From positions 1,984,001-2,048,000 of the forward strand of contig NZ_JBBIXN010000001.1 of NCBI RefSeq assembly GCF_037646455.1: 64,000 nt of DNA, written 5' to 3'. Shown in pieces: positions 1 to 9,469 of this stretch (the first letter of the stretch is position 1; each line of letters starts with the position of its first letter). The position numbers and the translations under genes were made by a program. The notes under the pieces are model-generated. The model saw only the letters and a list, made by a program, of their open reading frames with translations. It had not been told where the DNA came from and did no database searches. The stretch is from Draconibacterium mangrovi_A. Its GTDB lineage: Bacteria; Bacteroidota; Bacteroidia; Bacteroidales; Prolixibacteraceae.

Positions 1-889
1 TGCGTTGAAAGCGGGACTTTACATCTTCAGGTAATTTATCCAGGTCAACCACTTCCATAACACTTCCATCGGGCGCCGCATAATAAGGCATTTCGGTGGG
101 TTTATACGATGCAGCATAAATCCAGTGCAACATATTTTCAGGATCGGCTTTTCCGGCATCGGACACGAACCACGATTTATTAAGCGTGTCGGGATAATAT
201 TCAATAAAATGCCAGTTGCCGTCAATCCAGACCTCATTCCAGGTGTGGTTTCCTTTGTAGTTGGTCCACATCGCAGTTCCGGCCAGTCGCGACGGAATTC
301 CAACGGCCCGGTAAGCGTCGGTCAATAATATTGAAAGCCCGGTACAGGTAGCCATGTGTTCTTTCATGGCCTGAAAAGGACTGATGTCCACCCGCGAACG
401 TTTAGTGTTATATTCCACGTCCACCTCTTTTTCAATGTTTTTTGCAATGTCCATGATCGCATCAACCATATTGGTTTTTCCTTCGGCATATTTGGCAAAA
501 CGCTTGTAAAAATCGGGGCGCCAGTTATCTCTTTCTTCTGAAATATTGGCATAGGGAAGCACTTCATTCAAAAAAACAGAATCGGGAAGTGCAGCACACC
601 AGGAATATTTTTCGCGTGCTTTGTAGGCGTATTCTACGTTTTCGAGCAGAAAATCAGCTTTTAAACTGGTGAGGTCGCTTTCAGGCATGTAACTGATCAG
701 AAAAGCCATGCCTTCCTTTTGCCCTTCAAGCGTTTCGGAAAGCGCCATCTGTAATTCGGTAGCATTTTCATTGGCTTTAACAAAAGCTGAATCGAGTAGC
801 GTGTGATATTTTTCCGGTACTCCGGGGTATTTGGTTTGGCAGCCCAATAAGGCTACTACAAAAAGTGCTAAAATGAAAAATCTGTTCAT
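1..889 (-). CDS. Transglutaminase-domain lipoprotein, 3' end cut by the window edge
   Basis: The frame is open from an ATG at 889 to the window edge, giving 296 residues without a stop. The N-terminus is a lipoprotein signal (hydrophobic stretch ending in LLGC), so the protein should be anchored in the outer membrane or periplasm. A transglutaminase-like core follows in the second half: a Cys in ATCTGLS, a His in GNHTWNEVW and an Asp in the following EYYPD form the expected Cys-His-Asp triad. Such proteins are usually cysteine peptidases or of unknown substrate, so cross-linking activity should not be assumed. The gene precedes nothing obvious on its own strand in view. The C-terminus lies outside the window. 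Confidence 0.85.
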   Translation of the reverse strand, partial: MNRFFILALFVVALLGCQTKYPGVPEKYHTLLDSAFVKANENATELQMALSETLEGQKEGMAFLISYMPESDLTSLKADFLLENVEYAYKAREKYSWCAALPDSVFLNEVLPYANISEERDNWRPDFYKRFAKYAEGKTNMVDAIMDIAKNIEKEVDVEYNTKRSRVDISPFQAMKEHMATCTGLSILLTDAYRAVGIPSRLAGTAMWTNYKGNHTWNEVWIDGNWHFIEYYPDTLNKSWFVSDAGKADPENMLHWIYAASYKPTEMPYYAAPDGSVMEVVDLDKLPEDVKSRFQR

Positions 890-996
890 AACGAGATTTT
901 AAAAAATTTTAATAATGGGCAAATCTACGATAAAAAATTTAATTTGTCGGCATAGAAACAATCTTACAAATTTTTTGGTATGTAGCCTTTTTTAGG

Positions 997-2055
997 CTAA
1001 AACACCTTGTTGTCAATCATTTGCTGAAACATATCGTTCATTGATTGCTCCAAAGGCATGTAGTCCATACCAAGCTCTTTTTTGCTTTTCGAGTTGTCGC
1101 CTTTAAAGGGGAGCCCAACATTTCTGGAAACGTATTTTCGGGTGACCGCTTTATTGATGGCCGGGCCGAGCAACCAGATCAGCCATTTGGGCATGGCTTT
1201 TTTCGGAATCGGGTATTTATCGCCATATTTTGGCAAAAGAATAGCTGCCATTTCCAGAAATGAAGAATCGTGTCCGGAAATGATGTATCGGCCTGAAGCT
1301 TCTGGCGTGAATCCTGCCTTAAAGTGTGCCAGAGCGGCGTCACGTACGTCGACGGCTCCCATACCTATATCAGGTGCACCGGCTTTCATCGAGCCGTTTC
1401 CAAATTGTTTCACAATGTTAAAACTTTCAGAGGTTACCCCATTCGGATTTATAGCCGGTCCCAAAACTAAAACCGGATTGATCACCACTACATCCCAACG
1501 ATTTTGCTCTTTCACAATTTGCCAGGCTTCTCGTTCGGCTACAGTTTTTGAATAGGAATAAGGTTGATGCTTTAACGAAGAGCTGGTGTTCCATATTTCC
1601 TCCGTAAAAATTCCGTTTGGTGTATCTTCCAGGTCGGCATTGTCGCCATAAATGGCAGCGCAGCTACTGGTAAGAACTACCCGTTTTACAGAACTTGTTT
1701 TATTAACCTGCTCCAACACATTTCGTGTTCCCAACTTTGCCGGATCGATCAGTTCTTTCTGAGGATCTTTTACCTCGGTCGTAAATGGAGAGGCGGTATG
1801 AAATACCAACTCGCAATCTTTCATTGCTTCCGCATAAGAACCTTCATCCAAAAGATCGCTTTTGAAGTAAATGATCTTCCCTTTTGCTTTGGCGGCAATT
1901 TCGTCGAGGTACTTTACTTTTTCCTTATTATCGGGATTACGGACCGCAGCATGCACCGTTAATCCTTCTTCCAGTAATTTTTTTACCAGCCAACCCGCCA
2001 CATAACCGGTGGCGCCGGTAACCAAAAAAGGTTTTTTCTTGTCAATTGTTTTCAT
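997..2055 (-). CDS. NAD(P)-dependent epimerase/dehydratase, dihydroflavonol-reductase-like extended SDR
   Basis: This 352-residue extended short-chain dehydrogenase/reductase has the glycine-rich nucleotide motif TGATGYVAG near residues 13-21. A YSYSK active-site motif (Tyr166, Lys170) is preceded by a TSSCAAIYG strand. The overall pattern matches the dihydroflavonol 4-reductase/aldehyde reductase group, which reduces carbonyls with NADPH. The substrate cannot be told from sequence. It is the last gene of a minus-strand operon and starts 11 nt after the CPBP gene. A second, shorter SDR sits two genes upstream, so the operon may carry out linked redox steps, which is inference. Confidence 0.85.
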   Translation of the reverse strand: MKTIDKKKPFLVTGATGYVAGWLVKKLLEEGLTVHAAVRNPDNKEKVKYLDEIAAKAKGKIIYFKSDLLDEGSYAEAMKDCELVFHTASPFTTEVKDPQKELIDPAKLGTRNVLEQVNKTSSVKRVVLTSSCAAIYGDNADLEDTPNGIFTEEIWNTSSSLKHQPYSYSKTVAEREAWQIVKEQNRWDVVVINPVLVLGPAINPNGVTSESFNIVKQFGNGSMKAGAPDIGMGAVDVRDAALAHFKAGFTPEASGRYIISGHDSSFLEMAAILLPKYGDKYPIPKKAMPKWLIWLLGPAINKAVTRKYVSRNVGLPFKGDNSKSKKELGMDYMPLEQSMNDMFQQMIDNKVF

Positions 2056-2066
2056 ATACTAAGTTT

Positions 2067-2717
2067 TTATTGAATCCATTTCATCATGTCGAGCCAGAAA
2101 TGTTGTCCAAGCCCAACCGTAAATATAAAAAAGCCGAGCGCGCCGTGTAAAATGCTTACAAACAATACACTTTTTGTTTTTTGATAGACTATGGCAAGAT
2201 AAACTCCGGCCAAAAAAGTGAGGATAAGTGAAAGCACACTGAAATAGACAATGTGTGCATAACTAAAAGTGATGGCACTGGCCAGTATTAGTGAGTTTTT
2301 GTTTCTGAAAATGGTCCGATACCGGTTGAATAAAAAAAGCCGATAAATAACTTCCTGAGCATAAGCCGAAAAGGTCGGATAGAAGAAAAACATACCTACC
2401 CATACTTTCCAGTTTCCACGTGGCAGGTTAAACAGGTTCTCGGGCTCGAATATCCACACTGCCAGCGTAAGTACAATTCCAATCAAAAGGACGATAATAC
2501 CCTGCGTTATCCAGGTTTGTCGGGAAACCTTCAACTGAATAAATTCGCGAAACTTAAAATCTTTTTGCAGGTAAAAATAAATGGCTAAACCGGCTACCAA
2601 CGGTAAAAGGATGCTGCTTGGGTGCATTACTTTGCCGCTGACCAAGAGCAATGGAATGCCAATAAACAGCGCAATGAATTCAATCCAAATTAATATGTTT
2701 CGTGTTCCCGTTTTCAT
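2067..2717 (-). CDS. CPBP-family intramembrane metalloprotease
   Basis: This 216-residue polytopic membrane protein has about six hydrophobic segments and the CPBP (Abi/CAAX protease-like) motifs. They are QEVIYR near residues 121-126 (family form EExxxR, with the first Glu replaced by Gln), FxxxH near 151-155 and an HGALGF motif near 191. These residues form the metal site in the family. The Gln for Glu change is found in some members, so activity is plausible but not certain. It abuts the preceding SDR gene with no gap (stop at 2718, start at 2717), which implies translational coupling. Confidence 0.8.
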   Translation of the reverse strand: MKTGTRNILIWIEFIALFIGIPLLLVSGKVMHPSSILLPLVAGLAIYFYLQKDFKFREFIQLKVSRQTWITQGIIVLLIGIVLTLAVWIFEPENLFNLPRGNWKVWVGMFFFYPTFSAYAQEVIYRLFLFNRYRTIFRNKNSLILASAITFSYAHIVYFSVLSLILTFLAGVYLAIVYQKTKSVLFVSILHGALGFFIFTVGLGQHFWLDMMKWIQ

Positions 2718-3383
2718 TTATCTTGAGAGTGAAAGAATGTCTTTTGGAGTTAAAATATTTTTAGGATAGCCGCGAAGAACGACATTGATCATTGCCAGTC
2801 CTATTTGTGTGGTGTTCACCACGCTGTTGGGCGCAATACCTTTGATCAGTTTTACCAGCCACATAAAATAATCGTAAACAAACTGGTATGCTTTTGTTCT
2901 GGATTTAATTCCGCGTAAAGGAATAATAAAACCCGGGCGAAACATAAATGCCTGCCGGAATCCCATTTTAAGCAGATCGTTCTCGGTTTTGCCTTTTACC
3001 CGGGCCCACATCGAGCGGCCTTTTTCACTTGAGTCAGTGCCCTCGCCGGAAACATAGGTAAAAGTCATTTTCGGATTGTTTTTGTGCAACACTTTGGCCA
3101 GTGCCATGGTATAATCGTAGGTAAATATTTTATATTCAGATTCTTTCATGCTCATGGAACTTACTCCCATGCAATGAAAACAGGCGTCGTAAGCTTTCAA
3201 TTTGCCGGAAACTGCCGAGAAATCGGAAAAATCCTTATGAATGATCTCTTTCAGTTTTGAATGTTTTAGATCAACCGGGTTACGTCCGATCACCAAAACC
3301 TCTTCTACGTCGCTGTGATCGAGGCACTCCAGCAAAACACCTTTTCCAACCATTCCGGTAGCACCTGTAACAATTACTTTCAT
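2718..3383 (-). CDS. NAD(P)H-binding SDR-like protein (atypical short epimerase)
   Basis: This 221-residue protein has a Rossmann N-terminus with the motif TGATGMVGKG (residues 6-15), followed by a YVSGEGTDS segment. It resembles short NAD(P)H-binding epimerase-like proteins that lack a full substrate domain. No standard YxxxK is obvious, so it may bind nucleotide without being a classical dehydrogenase. Its start overlaps the end of the metallophosphoesterase gene by 4 bp (ATGA), so the two are translationally coupled. Function is unknown beyond cofactor binding. Confidence 0.75.
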   Translation of the reverse strand: MKVIVTGATGMVGKGVLLECLDHSDVEEVLVIGRNPVDLKHSKLKEIIHKDFSDFSAVSGKLKAYDACFHCMGVSSMSMKESEYKIFTYDYTMALAKVLHKNNPKMTFTYVSGEGTDSSEKGRSMWARVKGKTENDLLKMGFRQAFMFRPGFIIPLRGIKSRTKAYQFVYDYFMWLVKLIKGIAPNSVVNTTQIGLAMINVVLRGYPKNILTPKDILSLSR

Positions 3384-4492
3384 GATTCAACAGGTTTTAA
3401 TTTTAAAAATACAATTTCACTTTTCGTTCCCACGCGCATCGGCGGCCCAAAAGTGCCCACTCCCTGCGAGGTGTAAATACGTGTTCCTTTGTAGTTGTGC
3501 AATCCTTTATTGTATTTGTATACCATGCCCGCCACAAAATTGAACGGAAAGAGTTGTCCGTTGTGCGTATGCCCGGCCAGGTACAAATCAATGTCGTGCT
3601 GATTGGCGTATTCCATACCATCAGGACTGTGGTGCAGCAGAACAGTAGGTTTTCCGGGAAAGATGTTCAACTGATCAAGAACCGAACGCATACTTGGTTT
3701 TTTACCAGTACCGTGTATTCCCGGATCACCGTCATCTGCCCGCATATGGTTTAGGCCAATAATCTGGATCTGATTAAAATGAGTCACCTCATTTTCTAGT
3801 ACGGTAACTCCAATTTCACGAAGATTCTGTTTTACTTCTTCCGCACCGGAGTAGCCATCGTGATTTCCTTCCACAAAATAAACAGGAGCATTTAATTGTT
3901 TCAGCGGTTCCAGGCTGTTACTGTTCAGCCTGATTTTTCCATCAAAAAGATCACCGGTAATAAACACCACATCGGGATGTTGTGCATTGGTTTTAGTCAC
4001 AATTTTTTGCAGCGTTTTTGGGCCCCAGAAATGTCCGATGTGAATATCCGAGAGATGCACGATACTGATTTCGCGATCCAATCCTTTCATTGGAATGTCA
4101 ACTTCGCTGATTCTTCGGTACTGGGCATTAATAATTCCCGCAGTGGTAATAAAAACGGCAAGCGAAACGGCTGCAATTCCCAGCAATCGCGGTACTGATT
4201 TTACAAACAGACTAATAAGATCGACCACAGCGACCGACAATAAGAGGTACAGTAAAAATCCCATGATGATGGAAGCGGCAACATACATCATATTGGCAAA
4301 AAATCCCTGTGAGTTTGTGAAGCCTATGATTCCGGCTATCATAAATACGGTTAAAAAGCCAAAGGTGATGTAGAGGAAGCGGGTGCTTCGGACATCAAAA
4401 TAAAAGGCGAACCTTTTTGAGAGGTAAACATTTGCACCGGCCAGGATTCCCAGAAAAACGACTAGAAATATTATGGGAATGAATTGTCTCAT
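3380..4492 (-). CDS. Membrane-anchored metallophosphoesterase (YkuE/YaeI-like)
   Basis: This 370-residue protein has about four N-terminal hydrophobic segments (residues 1-125) followed by a calcineurin-like phosphoesterase domain. All metal-binding blocks are present: LSDIHIGH (about 148-154), GDLFDG (180-185), GNHD (209-212) and AGHTHNG (306-312). Relatives such as YkuE and YaeI (LpxH-like) act on phosphoesters at the membrane, some on lipid precursors. The substrate here is open. It is the first gene of a four-gene minus-strand operon with two SDR proteins and a CPBP protease. Confidence 0.85.
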   Translation of the reverse strand: MRQFIPIIFLVVFLGILAGANVYLSKRFAFYFDVRSTRFLYITFGFLTVFMIAGIIGFTNSQGFFANMMYVAASIIMGFLLYLLLSVAVVDLISLFVKSVPRLLGIAAVSLAVFITTAGIINAQYRRISEVDIPMKGLDREISIVHLSDIHIGHFWGPKTLQKIVTKTNAQHPDVVFITGDLFDGKIRLNSNSLEPLKQLNAPVYFVEGNHDGYSGAEEVKQNLREIGVTVLENEVTHFNQIQIIGLNHMRADDGDPGIHGTGKKPSMRSVLDQLNIFPGKPTVLLHHSPDGMEYANQHDIDLYLAGHTHNGQLFPFNFVAGMVYKYNKGLHNYKGTRIYTSQGVGTFGPPMRVGTKSEIVFLKLKPVES

Positions 4493-4711
4493 ATTTGCTT
4501 TATTGATTGAAAACTAAACATTTGTTTGTTGTTTTCTTTAGTTCTCCAAACAACGTTGTATGAAATTGGTTTACGGTTTAATTGTCCGGAAAATCCATTT
4601 ATTACATTACAAATTTATCAAGGTAAGACTGACTTTGTCATTTCTGCTTGATAATTTGAACAAAATATGTCCAAAATTCATTATCTTCTAAGTAAATCTA
4701 AGTCAACGATT

Positions 4712-6124
4712 ATGGAAACTATACCGCAAAGAATTAAGCAACTTTTTATACTGGGAATATTTTTCGTGTTTGCCATTCATACCCAGGCACAGGATGGACA
4801 GGCGCTTTATCAGCAAAATTGTGCTTCGTGTCACGGTGCCGATCTGAATGGTGGTAATGCCGCCAGTTTAATCGACGGAGTTTGGCAGTTTGGTGCCGAG
4901 AACAGTTACATTTATAGAAATATAAAGTTTGGGATTCCGCATCTTGGAATGCCGTCGTATGAGGCCACACTGAGTGATGCTGAAATTGGATCGATACTGG
5001 ATTACATTCGCAATTCGGAGAAAAATGTGGGTGCCGAGAAGCCGGCCCTTGTGAATGAGTACGAAACAATGGATTACGATTTGGATGTGGAAGTATTTGC
5101 CGAGGGGCTGGAAATACCGTGGGCCATCGATTTTTTGGATAAGAATACTGCGCTGATAACAGAGCGGCCGGGTAGGTTGCGAGTGGTTAAGAATGGGAAA
5201 TTGCTGCCGGAAGCTGTAAAAAATACTCCCGAAGTGTTGCACCGCGGACAGGGTGGATTGCTCGACGTGGCTGTTGATCCGAATTACGACAAAAACGGCT
5301 GGGTCTATTTGGCATTCAGCCATGTTTTGAGGGATGATGGAGCAGGACGACCGGGAGCGATGACCAAGTTGGTTCGTGGAAAAATAAATAATAATACCTG
5401 GACGGATGAGCAGGTGATTTATGAAGCACCGCACGAAACGTATCGAACCACACGTCATCACTACGGTTGCCGAATTGTTTTTGATCCCGATGGCTATTTG
5501 TATTTTGCCATAGGGGAAAGAGGTTACCAGGACATGGCGCAGGATTTTACTTTGCCAAACGGAAAAGTTCACCGCATTTACCCCGATGGGAAAGTTCCGA
5601 CCGACAATCCCTGGTACAATGAACAAGGAGCGATAAAGACCTTGTATTCCCTGGGGAACAGAAATATTCAGGGAATGGCTGTTCATCCGGTTACCGGAGA
5701 AGTTTGGGCAACCGAACACGGGCCAATGGGCGGCGATGAACTTAACCTGATTGAAGCCGGCAAAAATTATGGCTGGCCGGTAATTACTTACGGTCGCAAT
5801 TACAACGGAACCATCATTACTGAACAGACCCATAAAGAAGGAATGGAGCAGCCGATTTATTACTGGAAACCATCGACTGCCGTTTGTGGTCTCGATTTTT
5901 ACCGTGGCGATCTGTTTCCAAAGTGGAAGAACAAATTAATGGTGGGGGCTTTAAAATACGAGCAGGTGAGTTTGCTCGATATTGAAAAAGACCGGGTGAT
6001 GCATGAAGAAGTTATTTTTAAAAATCAGGGTCGGGTGCGTGATGTTTCTACCGGACCTGACGGAGCCATTTATATCGTTTTGAATAACCCGGGTACAGTT
6101 GTTCGTTTAGTTCCCAAACAGTGA
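4712..6124 (+). CDS. PQQ-dependent sugar dehydrogenase with N-terminal cytochrome c domain
   Basis: I place the start at the internal ATG at 4712 rather than 4667, because it is followed directly by a good signal peptide ending near TQAQ. The mature protein begins with a monohaem cytochrome c domain: the CASCH haem site is at residues 37-41 and the likely Met ligand is in HLGMPSY (Met80). From about residue 110 it is a six-bladed propeller of the soluble glucose/sorbosone dehydrogenase (YliI) family, with IPWAIDFLD, GQGGLLDVAVDP and ATEHGPMGGDELN motifs. It should oxidise aldoses in the periplasm and pass electrons to its own haem. The 3' end overlaps the convergent SRAP gene by 18 bp. Confidence 0.88.
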   Translation: METIPQRIKQLFILGIFFVFAIHTQAQDGQALYQQNCASCHGADLNGGNAASLIDGVWQFGAENSYIYRNIKFGIPHLGMPSYEATLSDAEIGSILDYIRNSEKNVGAEKPALVNEYETMDYDLDVEVFAEGLEIPWAIDFLDKNTALITERPGRLRVVKNGKLLPEAVKNTPEVLHRGQGGLLDVAVDPNYDKNGWVYLAFSHVLRDDGAGRPGAMTKLVRGKINNNTWTDEQVIYEAPHETYRTTRHHYGCRIVFDPDGYLYFAIGERGYQDMAQDFTLPNGKVHRIYPDGKVPTDNPWYNEQGAIKTLYSLGNRNIQGMAVHPVTGEVWATEHGPMGGDELNLIEAGKNYGWPVITYGRNYNGTIITEQTHKEGMEQPIYYWKPSTAVCGLDFYRGDLFPKWKNKLMVGALKYEQVSLLDIEKDRVMHEEVIFKNQGRVRDVSTGPDGAIYIVLNNPGTVVRLVPKQ

Positions 6125-6880
6125 GGACGAGCGCATTTCAAGTTCCGGATAAATAAATTCTTCAATGGCTTCAGGGTTATTGCCAACGGCATTTTTGCCC
6201 CTGAGTTTTCGAACAGTGTGTGCCTTTAAAATACCATCTTTGGCCGGCACGATCATTTTTTTGATTTCAGCTTCGCTGCCAATCAACCAGTCATCTGCAG
6301 TATTTTCTTCCAGAATTAATGGCATGCGTGGCTCCTTTAACTTTGGATTGTTGTGGATCTCACTCATCAACCGGTTGCCTTTTGTGGTTACAATCGTAAA
6401 TGAATTTACAATCTCGCCGGTCTTATCGTTGATCCATTCGTCCCATAAACCACCCAAAACTATGGGTTCGCCATCCACACGTTGAATAAAATAAGGGTAT
6501 GTATTTCCATTGAAATGGTGGTGCTCGAAAAAACCATCGATGTATATGATGCAGCGTTTTGACTTCGCCGAAGTTTTAAACGAAGGTTTTTCGAAAATAC
6601 TTTCGCCACGTGCATTTATGGTTTTGTTCCAAATGTCGAGTTGCTGCTCGGTATTTTTTACCCAAAAAGGAATAAGTCCCCAACTGGCTACTACCGGCAT
6701 TTCAAAACTTTCGTTGGTGTATATCAGCAATTTGGGATGGTCGAAGCCAGAGACGTGAAAGAATTCATCTTCCAGAAAAGGTCGGAATTGCTCGATCAGC
6801 ATTTGAATGGCTTCTTCATTTCCGTAATGACGTGCCCTTTTCAGAGCGGCTTCTACTTTGGCTTTGATATCGTAGCACAT
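6107..6880 (-). CDS. SRAP-domain protein, HMCES/YedK-type abasic-site DNA crosslinker
   Basis: This 257-residue SOS-response-associated peptidase family protein has the diagnostic Met-Cys start (Cys2 becomes the N-terminal nucleophile after Met removal). It also has WGLIPFW, NARGES (Asn89), GFFEH (Glu119) and the His176 before PRMPLIL. These match the residues that in YedK/HMCES form and release a thiazolidine crosslink with abasic sites in single-stranded DNA. It therefore likely protects abasic sites at replication forks. It is a single gene, convergent with the PQQ dehydrogenase and divergent from the fucosidase operon. Confidence 0.9.
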   Translation of the reverse strand: MCYDIKAKVEAALKRARHYGNEEAIQMLIEQFRPFLEDEFFHVSGFDHPKLLIYTNESFEMPVVASWGLIPFWVKNTEQQLDIWNKTINARGESIFEKPSFKTSAKSKRCIIYIDGFFEHHHFNGNTYPYFIQRVDGEPIVLGGLWDEWINDKTGEIVNSFTIVTTKGNRLMSEIHNNPKLKEPRMPLILEENTADDWLIGSEAEIKKMIVPAKDGILKAHTVRKLRGKNAVGNNPEAIEEFIYPELEMRSSSLFGN

Positions 6881-7043
6881 AGATATGTTGTTCTGTGTTT
6901 TAGCGAATTTCGGGAATATTGATGGAACAGCAAAATCAGATATGAACGGGTAGTTGGGATCTCAGTTTAATTCAGTACCTTGATTTCTCTCCGAAAAAGG
7001 CAAGGTTTAAGTGGAGAATACAGTCCAAAAAAATTATTCTTTG

Positions 7044-7051
7044 TAAGTTTG
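7044..7051 (+). promoter_or_regulatory. -7 promoter box of the GH95 operon
   Basis: TAAGTTTG matches the Bacteroidota -7 consensus TAnnTTTG. It lies 31 nt before the ATG at 7082 and inside the possible longer reading frame from 6980, which supports the 7082 start. No clear -33 TTTG is seen at the usual distance. Confidence 0.5.
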
Positions 7052-7081
7052 GTGCAGCTGAAAAATTCCAATCTTACAATT

Positions 7082-9469
7082 ATGAAACCGACAACATTTT
7101 TCTTCCTGTTCATTTCGTTTTTTCTCTTTTCATGTTCGCAATACCAGGAGTCTGATAAAGAGCTGGATCCATCGTTGGTATTGTGGTACGATCAGCCGGC
7201 GCAAAGCTGGACAGAGGCTTTGCCGGTTGGTAACGGTCGATTGGGAGCGATGGTTTTTGGCGGAACCGATAATGAAACGATACAGTTTAACGAAGAAACA
7301 TTGTGGACGGGTCAGCCACACGATTATTCGCACGAGGGAGCTTATAAAGTTTTGGGTAAAATGCGTCAATTACTTTGGCAGGGCAAGCAAGATGAAGCCG
7401 AAGAGTTAGGGAACGAACGCTTTATGTCGCAGCCACTCGGGCAGCTTTCCTATCAGCCATTCGGGAATATTCTGCTGAATTTCCCGGGACATGAAGAAGC
7501 AACAAATTACCAGCGAATACTGGATTTGGAAGATGCGATTACTTCGATCACTTACGAAGTAGACGATGTTAAGTACAAACGTGAAGTATTATCTTCATAT
7601 CCCGATCAGGCAATACTGATAAGGATTACCGCATCGAAAACCGGGGCAATTAATTTTTCGATTGGTCTCGACTGTCCGCACGAAATGAATCAAGTCATTG
7701 TTGATGGAAATGAGCTGATTCTTACCGGGAAAGCCAACGATTATCCTGATGATAAGATCCGTGCAGGCGGTGGCTATCCACCCAGCGAGCTCACTTTTGT
7801 AGCCCGCTTAAAAGTTGAAAACGAAGGTGGTGGTTTGATTGAGGAAGATGGGAAAATCAGGATTACAAATGCAAATGCAGTAACGCTTCGCCTGGTGGCA
7901 ACCACAAGCTTTGTAAATTACAACGACATCAGTGCCGATCCGGCAGAACGTTGCAAAACCTACGTTAAAAATCTGGAGGGGAAATCGTACGAACAGGTCA
8001 AAAAAGATCACATTACCGATTTTCAAAAATATTTTAAACGGGTAAACATTGATCTTGGACAATCTGAATTATCAGCAAGACCGACTAACCAGCGACTGGC
8101 AAGTTTTAATGCCGACGAAGATCCGAGTCTCGTAGCCTTGTTGTATCAATATGGTCGCTACTTGTTGATTTCATCATCGCGGCCCGGTACGCAGCCGGCT
8201 AATTTACAGGGAATTTGGAACTACCAACTCGCTCCTTCGTGGGACAGCAAATACACCATCAACATTAATGCTGAAATGAACTACTGGCCGGCCGAGATCA
8301 CCAATCTTTCTGAATTGTCGGAACCACTTATTCAAATGGTGAAAGACTTGTCGGTTACCGGACAAAATGTAGCGAAAGAACATTACGATATGGATGGCTG
8401 GGTGGCTCATCACAATACCGATATCTGGCGCGGAGCAGCTCCTATCAACAATGCCAATCATGGGATATGGCCAAGCGGAGGAGCCTGGTTAAGTCAGCAT
8501 TTGTGGTGGCATTATCAGTTTAACGGCGACAAGGAGTACCTCGCAAAAACGGTTTACCCGGTTTTGAAAGAAGCATCCCGGTTTTTTGCTGACTACCTGG
8601 TTCCTGATCCGAATCATTCCGAGTGGTTGATCAGCGGGCCAAGCAACAGCCCCGAAAATGGTGGACTGGTAATGGGGCCAACCATGGATCACCAGATCAT
8701 CCGGGAATTGTTTGCAAATACCATCGAAGCGGCTGAAATTCTGGGTGATGATGATGAATTGATTGCCAAACTTAAAGAGAAACGAGCCAAAATTGCTCCG
8801 AACCAAATCGGACAATACGGACAATTGCAGGAATGGTTGGAAGATAAAGATGATCCGGAGAATAAACACCGGCATGTTTCGCATTTGTGGGGCTTGCATC
8901 CCGGAAGCGAAATTCACCCGATAACTACGCCGGAACTCGCAGATGCATGCAAAGTTACGCTGGCGCAGCGGGGAGATGGCGGAACCGGCTGGTCACGTGC
9001 ATGGAAAATCAATTTCTGGGCGCGTTTGCTCGATGGCGATCATTCGTTCCTTATTCTGAAAAACCTGATGGTACCTTCCGTAAATCCTGAAAACGGTCAC
9101 GATGAAGGGGGCTTATACAACAATCTTTTTGATGCGCATCCGCCCTTCCAGATTGATGGAAATTTTGGAGCTACTTCTGGGATTACCGAAATGTTGCTGC
9201 AATCGCATCTTCGTGATGAGGAAGGCAATTTTTACCAGGATATACTACCGGCACTTCCTTCCGCCATTTCAAATGGGAAAATTTCAGTAATTAAAGGTCG
9301 GGGTGGTTTTGAGTTTGATATTGCCTGGGAAAATGGAGAACTGACATCATTAACCGTAAAGTCACTGCTGGGTAATCCCTTGAATTTAAGGTATAACGGA
9401 GGACTCATATCGCAGGAAACAACAAAAGGCGAGAGTTATACTTTTAATTCTGATCAGCTAAGCGAATAA
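7082..9469 (+). CDS. Glycoside hydrolase family 95 alpha-L-fucosidase, lipoprotein
   Basis: The start at 7082 gives a lipoprotein signal peptide (hydrophobic run ending FLFSCS), and a -7 box lies just upstream. The 795-residue protein has the GH95 signature opening LPVGNGRLGAMVFGG, the central NINAEMNYWPAE block (around residues 393-401), a SPENG segment near 524 and QIDGNFG near 690. These carry the Asn, Glu and Asp residues that catalyse fucose release with inversion in the family. It should cleave terminal alpha-1,2-fucose or related galactosides from host or algal glycans. Its TAA is followed at once by the ATG of mtnA, an unexpected coupling of glycan degradation with methionine salvage. 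Confidence 0.9.
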   Translation: MKPTTFFFLFISFFLFSCSQYQESDKELDPSLVLWYDQPAQSWTEALPVGNGRLGAMVFGGTDNETIQFNEETLWTGQPHDYSHEGAYKVLGKMRQLLWQGKQDEAEELGNERFMSQPLGQLSYQPFGNILLNFPGHEEATNYQRILDLEDAITSITYEVDDVKYKREVLSSYPDQAILIRITASKTGAINFSIGLDCPHEMNQVIVDGNELILTGKANDYPDDKIRAGGGYPPSELTFVARLKVENEGGGLIEEDGKIRITNANAVTLRLVATTSFVNYNDISADPAERCKTYVKNLEGKSYEQVKKDHITDFQKYFKRVNIDLGQSELSARPTNQRLASFNADEDPSLVALLYQYGRYLLISSSRPGTQPANLQGIWNYQLAPSWDSKYTININAEMNYWPAEITNLSELSEPLIQMVKDLSVTGQNVAKEHYDMDGWVAHHNTDIWRGAAPINNANHGIWPSGGAWLSQHLWWHYQFNGDKEYLAKTVYPVLKEASRFFADYLVPDPNHSEWLISGPSNSPENGGLVMGPTMDHQIIRELFANTIEAAEILGDDDELIAKLKEKRAKIAPNQIGQYGQLQEWLEDKDDPENKHRHVSHLWGLHPGSEIHPITTPELADACKVTLAQRGDGGTGWSRAWKINFWARLLDGDHSFLILKNLMVPSVNPENGHDEGGLYNNLFDAHPPFQIDGNFGATSGITEMLLQSHLRDEEGNFYQDILPALPSAISNGKISVIKGRGGFEFDIAWENGELTSLTVKSLLGNPLNLRYNGGLISQETTKGESYTFNSDQLSE

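Noticed and set aside
983..999. TAGCCT/AGGCTA hairpin at the end of the SDR gene as a terminator
   Set aside because: Only six pairs, and the minus strand has no T-run after it.
4868..5833. Long open frame on the minus strand inside the PQQ dehydrogenase gene
   Set aside because: It lies opposite a gene with clear catalytic and haem motifs, has no recognisable domain, and is a composition shadow.
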